DNA of 64,000 nt from Agarophyton chilense (taxonomy: Eukaryota > Rhodophyta > Florideophyceae > Gracilariales > Gracilariaceae): NCBI GenBank assembly GCA_030374765.1, contig JARGXX010000025.1, positions 1,260,863 through 1,324,862 of the forward strand, read 5' to 3'. The notes under the pieces were generated by a model, which made no database searches, was not told the DNA's origin, and saw only the letters and a list, made by a program, of their open reading frames with translations. This document shows positions 10,786 to 21,058 of the stretch, piece after piece. Numbering within the stretch: position 1 is the first letter of the stretch; each line of letters begins with the position of its first letter. Position numbers and translations under genes: made by a program.

Positions 10786-11733
10786 TTGAAAGAAACCGAA
10801 AAGATTACTCTCTCCAATAGAATTGTTCGAAACCATGTGATCGGGACGGCTGGGTATCATAGAAGCAACGCAGCGCCGCATAGACTTGGTGCCAGGCGCC
10901 AAGCCTACTCAAAAACAACCGTACCGGGCCGGTCGAAAAGTCTGTTAGGTAGAAGTAAAGGACGTGCATAGAATGCATTGAGAAGGTGTGACTGAACCCC
11001 AAAATGAGGAATGGCCAAGTCCCGTGGTGCTTGTGCGAAATCGAGTAGAATCCCAAATGCGGTTCTGTATCAACTATCGGAAGTTGAATGCCGCTACGGT
11101 AAGAGAATCGTATCCGATACCACGAATGGATGAATGCATCGATTCTTTACGGGATGCAAATATATTCACCATACTTGATGCCAACTGCGGTTATTGGCAA
11201 ATAGAAATACCCGAGGAAGACAGAGATAAGACCGCGTTCACCTTTCACGCTGGTCTCTACCGATTCCAACGAATGTATTTTGTTTTACGCGATGCGCAGG
11301 CAACCTTCCAACAGGCTCTTGGCATTATACTGTCGAATTTAAGGTGGAAAACCACGAGCACGTTCGTACCGTACTGGATCTCCTCAGAGAGACTGGAGTA
11401 ACTCTGAAGTTGAGCAAGTGCATCTTCTTCTTTGACCAGAAGGTAGAGTATCACAGGCACACAATAAGCCCAGGAAAACTCCAGGTAGCCAAATGAAACC
11501 TAAGAGCAGTACAAGAAGCGAAAACCGCTTCAAGCCAAATGGACATACTCTCCTTCATAGGTTTCTGCAACGTCTACCGCAGGTTCATCAAGGGCTTTGC
11601 AAAGATTGCAGCCCCTCTGAACTGTCGTCTCCAAAAAGATGAACCAGAAAGGTTCGTATATCTAGTATACGACGAGCTGGACTCCTTCTGTGTCTTGAAA
11701 GCGGCGCTGCTTTCACCTCATATATTGGCATAA
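10786..11733 (+). pseudogene. Reverse transcriptase of gypsy family 2 copy A
   Basis: 10,988-11,401 encodes the palm: EEWPSPVVLVRNR, FCINYRKLNAATVRESYPIP, FTILDANCGYWQIEI (first catalytic Asp), FHAGLYRFQRM. Compared with copy B about 55 nt are missing near 11,350, removing the YIDD catalytic box and the following VIYSKP; the breakpoint shows ACC microhomology. The thumb lies downstream (LSFIGFCNVYRRFIKGFAK, 11,539-11,733). With its active site deleted this RT cannot work. Confidence 0.8.
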
Positions 11734-11737
11734 CCGA

Positions 11738-12220
11738 AGGCGGGAAAGCCCTACAAATTGGATACTGATGCCTCGGACACCCAGATTGGTTGCTGTCCAA
11801 TGCAGGAGCAGGACGATCAGTAAAGGGCAAAAATTGGTTATTGGATCCGAGAGCTCACCGCGACGGAACAAAACTACTCCATCAGGGAAAAAGAATGCCT
11901 CGCTTTGTTATGGAGCATGTTTATGCTGCGACCCTACCTATATGGTGCCCGTTCTACTGTACGAACGGATCACGAAGCCTTACGGTGGATAGTAGGTTCA
12001 GCAGACGCTTCCAGACGGATAGCTCGATAGAGACTTCGACTATCAAAGTTGGACTATGAAGTCCAATACCGTCATGGTATAAAAAATAACACCGCTCAAG
12101 CGATTTCCAGTTTAAATACGGATGGACTGCGCACCGAACTGGTAGAAGATGATATACCATGCTTCACGATTCAGCTGGCACAACCATATGATAAGGACTA
12201 GGCAAATGTACTGTGGGATG
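11738..12220 (+). pseudogene. RNase H of gypsy family 2 copy A
   Basis: Read in broken frames: DTDASDTQIGCC (catalytic Asp region), then a WIRELT-like and SIREKECLALLW-like segment near 11,850-11,930, then the RTDHEALRWIV equivalent near 11,960, and LDYEVQYRHGIKNN near 12,045. Each element is better preserved in copy B (32,230-32,580). The following linker to integrase is acidic (DDEEGWREE). Confidence 0.7.
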
Positions 12221-12403
12221 ATGAAGAAGGATGGAGGGAGGAATCACCTGAAATGGTAGGAGCCACCGAAGAAGGGGAGGACACTCCCATAAACCCGATT
12301 GGAACTATTGCGAGCGCAAACAACGGACACCTACTGCAGAACATTGAACAACCAAATTGGTATCAAAGGATCGCACTTAGACAAAGACCATGAAGGTTAC
12401 CTA

Positions 12404-13586
12404 TTACGTCGTTCGTTTTGAATGGAGCATTAGAGAAGGTGATAACAGAGTCTCTACGCCTGAAGGTATTGTATTTAGGGCATTACCCAAGATTGGCACG
12501 TTATTAAGGAGCCACGTGGTTATATTATAATTTGAAGAAACACATCTACTGGCCCCACATGGCCCACGATATATACATCTATGTGGCTGGCTGCGCTTTT
12601 TGTGTAGAGATCGGAGGTGATTTACGAAAGCGCAGGAAGTACGTGAAGCTTTTCCCCGCGGCTGAGGTTTTGGAATTTGTAGCTGTCGACATCCTGGGCC
12701 CACTACCGAAAACCTCAGAGACTTGCTGATTCGTGGTGATCATCACCGATCGGTTTTCCAAACTCACAAGGCCCAAACCCCTGAAGGGCACAACCTCGAC
12801 GGTCCTGGCAAGAGCTTTACTGGATAACTGAGTAAACCCGCGCGGTGCCCCAATGTACCTACTAACCGACAATGTTTCGAACTTAGCATCTACGTTCTCT
12901 GAAGCAGTATGTACCATGCTTGGGTTGAAGCATTACTTCACTACGGCGTACCATCCGCAGACGAACGCCCAAGTAGAAGGCTTCAACAAAACCCTCGTGG
13001 CCAGACTACGACACTATGTAGAAGAACATCAAACTGGACGGGCCGATTATTTGCAGCCCCTATTCCTATGCGGACAACCTTCAGGTACACCGATCTACGC
13101 AGACTACTCCCTACAATTTGGTTCTCTCACGTACACCTCATAGTATGGTCCTTCAACCAAGACTTGAGAACTACCAAGCAGCTGGTACAACTACCTCCGC
13201 TCAGGTAAAAAAAAATATACTCAACAAGCTCAGAACAACCTTGAAGGAAGCCAGTTCCAAGTTGATTGTAGCCCAAAAGCGGTATAAAGCTTACAACGAC
13301 CAAGGAGTGAAGAGGATTACCAAGGTGGAAACTGGTGACTATTCCTTCATTGATATACCTTCCTGTGGGTCGCGACCGACACCATCCGAGGAAAAAGACG
13401 ATATTCGTATTTGATGCTGACATCAAATCGAAGCCATTCCCCAAGTCTACAGGACCATATGAGGCAATCAAAGCGAATGAACACACCGTTACGGTTCGAA
13501 TGGATGGACTCCAAAACATCATATTGGTAGACCGGGTCTCAATAGAAGAGCCAGGTACGGGCATCGGCACGTCACCCAAAGGCTAA
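12404..13586 (+). pseudogene. Integrase of gypsy family 2 copy A
   Basis: Zinc-binding N-terminus with the Cys pair preserved (AGCAFCVEIGGD) after KKHIYWPHMAHD; the upstream His pair is damaged by a stop. The catalytic triad is visible: Asp in FVAVDILGPLPKT, Asp in LLTDNVSNLAST, Glu in HPQTNAQVEGFNKTL. The C-terminal GPY/F module is present (STGPYEAIKANEHTVTV, 13,335-13,586). Stop codons after SETC (12,727-12,729) and in the ARALLDN region, plus frameshifts, break it. No chromodomain follows. The stop TAA at 13,584-13,586 overlaps the stop of the opposite aORF. Confidence 0.8.
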
Positions 13587-15623
13587 TTGCTGGCAGAAGC
13601 CAATAAAGGACCAAGAGTGGTGCCGATGAGGGGATCGCTCGAAGTGTCCGCTTGCTCAACAATGGTGCTGAGCTGCGCGACGTGATGCGTGACCGCCTGG
13701 TACATGCCGGCCTGAAACGGAATACTGAAGGCAACTGCCTGATTGATAGCGTCAATATAGCTCGCGGGAAGAGGAAAGCGCTGCTCCAGGAGCGCGGGAG
13801 CATCCTGCAGGGAGCGCGGACCGGGATGGTTGGGGCGAGAGACACACACGCTCTGGATCCTCATAAGCACACCACTAATGGCAGGAGCCGTAACAGGCTC
13901 ACTACCGCTAGCTGTGGTAGGATTCACCATGAGGGATTGAGCATGCCCAGAAGAAGGAGCAGGAACCGAGCAGGGAACGCGGGTAGAAGAAAGACCAGCG
14001 AAACAAGCAGGTTCAGGTGTCGTAGGGACGGGGGGGTAATACCTTCCGGTGTCTCCATCTCATGGTTAAAAGCTGAGGGGATCCTATATACGGTTTCTGG
14101 CCTGGTAATACCCGATTCGCTTCACTGGGGATGGCTAGCTTCTCGAAGTCCCAAACGTCCCAACACTAGTCATCCTTCCACGGATGCGACAGCGACACCT
14201 CCCGGTAAGTCTCAAGCTGGGCAATGGTGTATTCCGTACCAAAGAGATTCTCATCCACACCAATGTGGCGGATAAGATCCACTGTAGAGCGAGGAAGCTG
14301 GACGATACGACCAACAGGTGAGAAACTATACTTGGTAAACCCAGGGTCGGGGCAACAGCTGTCCCAGGTGATACCGTCGCTGGAAGTTTTAAAAGCAAGA
14401 ACGGCAACAGGAGCTATCCACTCCGCGAGAGCCACAGACCAAATGGTATGATTGTACCCCTCGTGTCGGTCGCAATGGCTGCCAAAGCACGCCGGCACTG
14501 TAGGAGTTGGAACGCACAACCATTGATGTACCTCGTAGCCCGCTCACCATTGGGGACGCGTAACATATTATTTTCGGCGATTCTCTGTCGTATGAGAGAA
14601 GAACTCAGTGCAATGGAAACAATGCATGGTACGAGCGAAACTATTCTGACAGCGGATCCAGGCCTCAGTGGCAGCGTCCTCGCCCCAACGGTCACGATCC
14701 AACCAGTGAATAGTGTTGAAGGGTGTGGTGCACATTACCATTTCCAGGTTAGGCTTCAGCCACTTTGTCGATGAACCGATAGGGTGCAACAATCCCACAA
14801 GGTCGCAGAAGTAGAAGAACTCGTCGTTACACGGCAGATATGGTTGGTCGCTCAAAATGGTGTTAGGAATGAAAAACCGAAACGGCAAGTGCTGCTGACA
14901 CTTCTGAGAGCAAGCCTGTCTTCCGGGACGGGAACGATTCTCCCTTGACCGCATCGGTGGAGTTAATGGGACGGCACCAAGACGGTGGCTTTCCCAACGA
15001 TTCCATGAGGCATGACCAAAAAGGGTGGGATTCTTAAACTGCGAACCCAACCTAGCGGTGTTAATCGGGACAGGCCCAGAGGTGGCCTCCCCGTGCAGCG
15101 CCTTGACCTCCTTCGGGAGAAGACCATAAGGGTTGAGGGTTTCCGGCGGTGCTCTGAACAAGAACGGATTGTAATGCCCGGACCCAGGAGGGAACCAAAA
15201 CGCCCCATCGGTAACGGATTGGACACGAGCATGAACCCGAAAGCGGTAGCGGGTCAGAGACTTCGAGGTATTACGGCTGCGGGTCGACCCTCGAATAACC
15301 TTACCAGACATGGTGGTCAACAGTTATGAAGAGGCAGACCAACGCAGTAATGCCTCGGAGCCAAGGTCTTTGTACCCATCGACCGTAGGCTCTCCCGTCC
15401 GATGCAAACCATGACGGTCGTGCAATGTGTCTTCGGAGGTGCTCGAATTCTTCGCTGATTGAGCGAGAAAGAACCGAAGGGGCCCCATTGACACAGAAAC
15501 CACACCGGTAATCGGGTTCGACCCATGGCGAGATCCATCACCGTGCTCGGTTGAAGGAGAAGCGGAGAAGACACCAACGAGGTATGAAGTACGCCTGGCA
15601 TTGAACGCACCCGAAACCCGCAA
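13583..15623 (-). pseudogene. Antisense ORF (aORF) of gypsy family 2 copy A
   Basis: Long minus-strand coding region starting downstream of pol and running toward it. From high to low coordinates: 15,623-15,324, 15,320-14,568 and 14,519-14,166 share one frame with single stops between; a frame change leads to 13,930-13,583. It contains a Cys/His-bearing part (ACSQKCQQHLPFRFF, LPCNDEFFYFC, MHCFHCTEFF). Next is a block GRIVQLPRSTVDLI...GTEYTIAQLETY (14,312-14,205) shared with the family 1 aORF. A Pro/Ala-rich linker and a helical end (LLEQRFPLPASY, VAQLSTIVEQ) follow. The TAG stop (13,583-13,585) overlaps the integrase TAA. Function unknown. It is conserved in copy B (33,691-35,241), and no cellular homologue is recognised. 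Confidence 0.6.
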
Positions 15624-15885
15624 CAGCGAACGTGAAAAACAGATTGGTACACGAAAACCAGACCAATATTGGCAACCCTCAGGGAAAGCTTAATTGCCAA
15701 GCCGTTACGAATGACCACGGGGGATGAACCTCAAGCGCCACGGCGATGGTTGAAACCGTTCGGTTTACCACGCGGCAATACCAAACGGTATAGTTCATCC
15801 CGCATTGGCGACTGCTGCACTGTGGTACACCGCACTCGCGAAAGCTGAACCACGGTACAGGCAAGGGGCGTGGCTTTCGCTAGGA

Positions 15886-15905
15886 GGGAGATCTATAATA
15901 TAGTG
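15886..15905 (-). promoter_or_regulatory. Candidate TATA-like element upstream of family 2 aORF
   Basis: On minus the sequence CACTATATTATAGATCT lies upstream of the 15.6-15.86 kb part of the aORF region. It would fit an independent antisense promoter. This is only a sequence match; copy B is truncated before this point and gives no comparison. Confidence 0.25.
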
Positions 15906-16611
15906 AGCTGCAATGATAAGGTAATTTTGCCAGGTGGTGGACCTGGGTGATTGCCTGCATGCGCCATGTACTACAGTAGTTTATTTAGGAATTAGCTTAG
16001 CTTTTCGATAATTTAGTATTATATAGATAAGAGTATGTAGATAGGGGCGCACCTCAGAGGTGCCTCCTCGTAGCAACGTGGTGAGGAGCGCCATCGTGGG
16101 TTGGGTGGCCGGTGAGATATTTCTTCACCAAGCATGGCCACTCCCTGTCACTATTGTATTAAAAAGCACCTACTAGACTTCTTTTACCCCTCTTGGTTTC
16201 TACAGTCTACCACAAAGGTATTCCTAATGTCCTTACGGTTTTCGGGACCCACGTGCGCAGTGCATCACTGTCTGCCAACTTGGTCTCAGTAGAATTGCCG
16301 TTCCTGCTGCACCTGTCAGTGGCTGGTGCTGCCATACTTTAAACGTATCCTCAATGTCCTCCTCCTTGGTCGAGCTCTTCGCGTGCTCCCTAGAACCTTC
16401 AGATCCTGCACCTCTCGCTACCAGTTTGGTTTATACCGCAGGAATGATCCTTGAAGTGCATGCATGTCCCATTTTGAGGCTTGTGTCGCCGAGGTGGTCT
16501 GTCGAGCCTTAAAGACTGTCGAGCCTTAACGACTGTCGTGTACGAGTTAATGAGAGAACCATCTTGGAACGAATTTAGTAGAAAGAGATATGTGGTTCGA
16601 CAGAACGCTGA
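15906..16611. other. Spacer without supported gene
   Basis: No coding signal is seen. It contains an AT-rich part (15,970-16,050) and a stretch with TATTAAAAAG followed by pyrimidine-rich DNA (16,155-16,200) that resembles an LTR promoter region in style. No second copy is in the window, so LTR identity cannot be shown. Confidence 0.3.
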
Positions 16612-17135
16612 CTAGAGAAAAGAGGTTCCTCCCGGGCGGGTGAAAGTTTTGTCAAACTTTTTATTATTACATCCCCATTCCGAAATGATGTAATCTTGCA
16701 CTGTGCCTGGAGCATTGATTGCACCAGCAATTATGACAGCACTGGAGACGATATCGAAAACCTTCCTAACATAGTGGTCATGCGTCCAGCCATTATAAAA
16801 CATTTTTGGAATGACATGACCGCCTGAATGTTGTAACAATAGCTTAAAACGGCCTGTTACTGCATATAAATCGGATACCAGAGAGTACTTAGCTTCAAAA
16901 AAACTTTAAACATAGAACATTTCCCATCTGTAGGCATCCGTATAGGAGCGTTCGGCTTTTTGCAGAAACCCTTTTGTTGAATCCGTCTCCCAAAGCGTAG
17001 AAAAAAACTAGTCACAGAAGCAAAGGTCCTAAAAATCATGCATAACTCCATCTTCGATCCTCTCATACGATACAACGAAACAGTCAGAGTCGAAAACTGC
17101 AGACCTATCATTGATAGGGTCCTTCTTAGCCTCAC
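16612..17135 (-). pseudogene. Possible hAT-like transposase scrap
   Basis: Minus-strand segment with MFYNGWTHDHYVRKVFDI, which resembles the 'DGWT...hyv.vfa' catalytic-Asp region of hAT-type transposases, with the Asp replaced by Asn. It is followed by SAVIIAGAINAPGTVQDYI. A second frame covers 16,857-17,135 without recognisable motifs. Very short and degenerate; chance similarity is possible. Confidence 0.25.
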
Positions 17136-18142
17136 AGCACGAAGAAAAAGCTTTTCAACTCTTTCGTTTGCACTGTAGGGCGCGTAGAAAAAAAAAACTT
17201 ATTCTTACGAAAACAAGAAGATCTAAAAACCTCTGTAACACAGCGCAGTAAGCTTGAGAAGGACCTGATCCCGCCCAGATCCAAAGAAGACCACTTGCAA
17301 TTATAGAGACGGAGTTTAGAGAGCGATTTATGTGAAGCGCTGTTCGCCGTAGTGGCGGGCTGTATCAGAGATACTATTTCGAAAAAGAAGTCTCGGCGGG
17401 GTGACTCTTCGGCGATGTTGGAGAGTAATGATAAATTGATGCTAATAGAGGCCATGTTTGTAGCGGTCAATTGAGAGTTGTTCCGCGTAGAACTTGTTTA
17501 AAAATTGAAAAGTGTTTGAAACGTCCAATCGTAGAAAACTACACATCCCATCCGTGGTCTATTGTCGTACGAAAGTAAAATGTGCGTATTACTTCGCGTG
17601 GACAAAGTTTTGTTTTCAGGAATTTCTATTAAAGGCTCTTGCATTATTTTCATGTTTCTGGTTTTTTTAAATATATTTACAAAGCTCTCAACAGGTTTCT
17701 GGAATAGTTTAGTCTCACACTATGTCGTTTTGAGATAAATTGTTCATCCAAAGCATGACTGTTTTATTAATGATAAAAAACAAAGGCGCATCACCATAAA
17801 AGTTTTAATGAAAAATAGAAGCAAGTAAATAGCTGTAGACTTCTACGTTATTGTCTATGAAGACTTCAAGAGCTCTGATAAGACTGAAGAACAGAAACAA
17901 TTAAAAAAGGTAGAGAAAGCCATAAAAAGAATTTTAACAAAGCGGAGCAAATCTTTTGTCCGATTCAGAATGGAAAATTGCTTGTTGAGAATTCTTCAGA
18001 GCTCATCTTTTAATCGCAGACTCTAATATGTACCATCAAACCACATAACTTTTGTAGTTTGAAAAACTAAAAGAAAACTGAACTGTTAAGCTGAGAGAAT
18101 AACGACGAAAACGCGAGGTGCTAGTCTTACAACTGCTTCAGA

Positions 18143-18445
18143 ATGTTTTTTGTGTTTTTTTGCACGCTTTTGAACGCGTTTGAAGTGGCCTGCATGTGTT
18201 CAGTTGGGCTACAAGCGATCTACAGTATGTGGCTGCGTCTTGGGCAACATATAGAATGCGATTTCGAATATAACAAAGAGATTGGTGCGAATATCGAAGG
18301 TACAACAGCGCATGTGCGCTTGAGCCCCGGTATTTTTATTGGCTACTATTTGTACGTCGATTACGCCATGAACTTGCATCCCTGGTGTCTTTCTTGCCTA
18401 CCCGTTAGTGTAGAGACCATCTTAACACTCTCTTTCCCTTCATAG
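18143..18445 (+). CDS. Small ORF, 100 codons, unknown
   Basis: ATG-started ORF with a hydrophobic start (FFVFFCTLLNAFEVACMCSV) that could be a signal or membrane segment, then AIYSMWLRLGQHIECDFEY and a second hydrophobic stretch. Copy B (from 40,965) keeps the frame almost unchanged, but an 11-nt insertion puts its ATG out of frame. Nothing is recognised. Conservation mostly reflects the recent duplication, so coding status is uncertain. Confidence 0.25.
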   Translation: MFFVFFCTLLNAFEVACMCSVGLQAIYSMWLRLGQHIECDFEYNKEIGANIEGTTAHVRLSPGIFIGYYLYVDYAMNLHPWCLSCLPVSVETILTLSFPS

Positions 18446-19587
18446 TTCTCTCTCGGCTCTGTCGTCAATGCTCTTTCCAGTTTCGTGCCTCTAGAATTTC
18501 CGTACCGCTGCAAGCGTCGACGCATCCCTCAACGGTTGGCTCATGGAGATGCCGGCCAGAGGTGAATCGCACGGCCAGCAGGTGGTCTTCCTCAGATAAT
18601 CTCAGATGAAATGAGTGGAAAAGAACGTGTCAATGAATAATCTTCCTGCAGTAATACCCTGTAATGATCTTGTAGAATGCAAACTTGGCAATAAGGAGAT
18701 AAATTTGGCCTACTGCCGCTCAGACTCACTGCTTTGCGCGCGTACAGGTCTACGGGTAACTTCCGAGAACTCTGCTTACTGAAAGCTTACCACCTTTATG
18801 CTAGGAAGATTTTGCATTTGCGTGGATGTCAAGCTTGTGCTTACTATCTCATCCTTTACTTGAATCCTCTTACCCAGGGCTCATCTTCTGAACATTAGTG
18901 ATGCATTCCATGATAAAATAGCCCATGTATCTATTTGGAGAAACATCAATTCATTGTGATTCAGATCTGGGAGGATCGGCCATCCGCAACTAAACCTTGG
19001 TTCTTGTCACGATGGTTGGCTTGTGCTCCACTACACTTCTCTTCAACTTCGTCCACATGTATGTCCGGGAAAGTGTTTTCCTACCCAGTGGAATGAAGGA
19101 AGCTGGTACAGGTCGGCTTCGCACAATCTCGGCCATCTGATCCGAGAGCCACAGGATGCGTCAAATTTCAGCCTCGGTTTCTACAATAAGACCCATACAA
19201 TTCAGTACTTTGTGTTGCTGCTTGAAACAGAAAACCAGAATTCAAAGCAGCCCTAATGGTTGACCTGACTTTCCGTACTCATTTGATCAAGCTTCCGTCA
19301 AAATGCTTCAGCTTGTTCGCGTTTGCGCCGATGAGAATACCTGTTAATGAATTGTCAAGGTATTGGGGGAAATCAATCACTGGCGTATTTCGTGGAGGCT
19401 CATGGTAACCATTTTGTTGCCTTTCGAAATGCGCCGCACCCTTTTTGCCTCTCCAACTACAGCTTGTGAATGCCATGTTTTGCTGATAGTCACGCTCACC
19501 TTTTGCTGATGTTGACTCACTTTCATACTTCCTCCGCTCGCGTTCTGCCAAGCAGGAATGTCGCGGTTCTTTGTGTACGTGGTACCA

Positions 19588-19618
19588 TTTATGGAAACTT
19601 CATCTTCTGTACAAAAGG
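19588..19618 (+). promoter_or_regulatory. Core promoter candidate of zinc-finger gene A
   Basis: TTTATGGAAAC (19,588-19,598) followed by GTACAAAAGGCAGG, about 170 nt before the ATG. Copy B has GTATAAAAGGCAGG, a proper TATA box, at the same place; the third paralogue has TTTATGGAAAC then TACATAAGAGG. The T-to-C change in A weakens the TATA match and could lower expression. Confidence 0.5.
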
Positions 19619-19780
19619 CAGGTTCTTACTTTGCTCCTCCCATCGACAGGTGCAAGGTTGCCCTTCGCACGCTAACGTTTCACTACTACTACTCGCTGAG
19701 AACATCTGAATCACTCTTCGGCGCCAGTTACGTTTCTGTTGATTAGGACGATTTGTTTCACATATTCTCTTTAAACAATA

Positions 19781-21058
19781 ATGAGCTCTCTACCGAAGCT
19801 AAACATTGACAATCTTCTAAAGGTTGAAAATGGAGAGAGTCTGACTTCCCCAGTAACGCCGGCCACAGAGGGGAAGAAAACAGAACCAGCCAAAACGGAA
19901 CCGGCCAAATCGGAACCGGCAAAAACGGAACTGGTCGAAGGCGAGCCGGAGAAGAAACGCCGACGGGTGGGGGGTCTCCCGGTGAGCGCTCTCGTCAATG
20001 AGAAGAACGAAGAGACCCCCATCTCGTGTTCCTACCCGGTTGCCTACTTGCCCCCCATTCAAGTCGATCCGGTCACTCCAGGACGGCCAAGGTTCCCGTC
20101 TATTCTCTATCAAATGTCAGAGTTTGTGACGCAGCTTGAGGAGAGGTCCGTAAATGGCACTCTACCGTCAATAACGTCGCTTGGATTGCCTTCCTTTGAA
20201 GAACTGGCGGCTGGTATTGTTGCAACAAAGTCGCTTGGTGTTTCTTCGACAAAATCAGCTGATGGCAATCCCTCTCGAGAGCAAACGTCTATGCTAGAGC
20301 CCGACAGGAATCATGGAGATGTCGGAGACGAGAACATAGTGCCTTCGGAGAATGGAAACAATCTGTCCGACAACGAACCTCCCAGAGAGCCAAAAACGCT
20401 GCGCCGAAAGCGTTCTCGGGGTGAACGTGACAGACCTGTAACCACGCAACCGGAGATTGAAAGTCTCATTAGGACGTTGCGTGAACGGGAGAGAAGCCGA
20501 AAACAGGAAGAGAATAGGGATGGAGCCTCCAATTCGTCCCAGGCAGAGGAAGAGGGAGAGGACAGGGCTCCAAACAGGACTCGAACTCCTACAACAGCAG
20601 ATGGAAAGAGCCTGAGCCCCACCGTTTCGAGAAGTCGCGGAGTGACCAAGCAGGGAACGCACAGAAGAGGTCGTCCTAATGGGGACAATAGGCCTAGACC
20701 CTTTTCTTGTCCGTCTTGTCAAAGACGATTTCACCAACAGAGCGGGGTAGTTAGCCACTATCGCGTAGTGCACCTGAGAGAGAAGCGTTTCGAATGTCCT
20801 CACAAATGTGGGCTACGCTTCGGTGCGCGTGGGGATGTCACAAGACACGTCGATGCAGTGCACAACAAGATTCGCAACTTCGAATGCCAGGTTTGCGGAG
20901 ATGCGTTTGCTCGAAAGAGCATTCTCACAAGGCATTGCAAAAACATGCACAACGATATATTCGGGGCGGACGAAGCCCATGACTGTGTGCATGGATGTGT
21001 GTTCAGGCCAAGGAATAGGGAGGACAAAGAAGAGGAGGTAGAAGAAGAGCCGAAGTAG
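19781..21058 (+). CDS. C2H2 zinc-finger protein A, 425 aa
   Basis: Uninterrupted, intron-free ORF from ATG to TAG. N-terminal block MSSLPKLNIDNLL and SPVTPAT; a short Lys-Thr-Glu-Pro-Ala repeat (about residues 30-48); a basic nuclear-localisation-like KKRRRV near residue 58. A conserved central motif follows (FPSILYQMSEFV, GTLPSITSLGLPSF). A charged Arg/Glu-rich linker precedes three consecutive C2H2 fingers at about residues 308-391: C-X2-C-X12-H-X4-H, C-X3-C-X12-H-X4-H, C-X2-C-X12-H-X4-H. The tail is acidic (EDKEEEVEEEPK). Probably a DNA-binding nuclear factor; the target is unknown. The 435-aa copy B and a broken third copy show a small family spreading locally, possibly as cargo of a repeat. 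Start supported by the shared N-terminus of all three copies. Confidence 0.9.
   Translation: MSSLPKLNIDNLLKVENGESLTSPVTPATEGKKTEPAKTEPAKSEPAKTELVEGEPEKKRRRVGGLPVSALVNEKNEETPISCSYPVAYLPPIQVDPVTPGRPRFPSILYQMSEFVTQLEERSVNGTLPSITSLGLPSFEELAAGIVATKSLGVSSTKSADGNPSREQTSMLEPDRNHGDVGDENIVPSENGNNLSDNEPPREPKTLRRKRSRGERDRPVTTQPEIESLIRTLRERERSRKQEENRDGASNSSQAEEEGEDRAPNRTRTPTTADGKSLSPTVSRSRGVTKQGTHRRGRPNGDNRPRPFSCPSCQRRFHQQSGVVSHYRVVHLREKRFECPHKCGLRFGARGDVTRHVDAVHNKIRNFECQVCGDAFARKSILTRHCKNMHNDIFGADEAHDCVHGCVFRPRNREDKEEEVEEEPK
19876..19935 (+). repeat. In-frame 15-nt tandem repeat (TEPAK) in zinc-finger gene A
   Basis: Repeats of roughly AAAACGGAACCGGCC encode Lys-Thr/Ser-Glu-Pro-Ala. Copy A has two fewer units than copy B, which exactly accounts for the 425 versus 435 residue lengths. 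Confidence 0.85.

Noticed and set aside
16030-16330. LTR-like segment after family 2 copy A
   Set aside because: No second copy in the window and no match to 7,159-7,960, so it cannot be called the 3' LTR.
19279-19551. Minus-strand 90-codon ORF identical in both blocks
   Set aside because: Its first codon is TTG, it overlaps the promoter side of the zinc-finger gene, and identity follows from recent duplication.
20294-20803. Minus-strand 169-codon ORF inside zinc-finger gene A
   Set aside because: Shadow of the intact plus-strand C2H2 gene; Ser/Arg/Leu-rich composition expected from the reverse complement.
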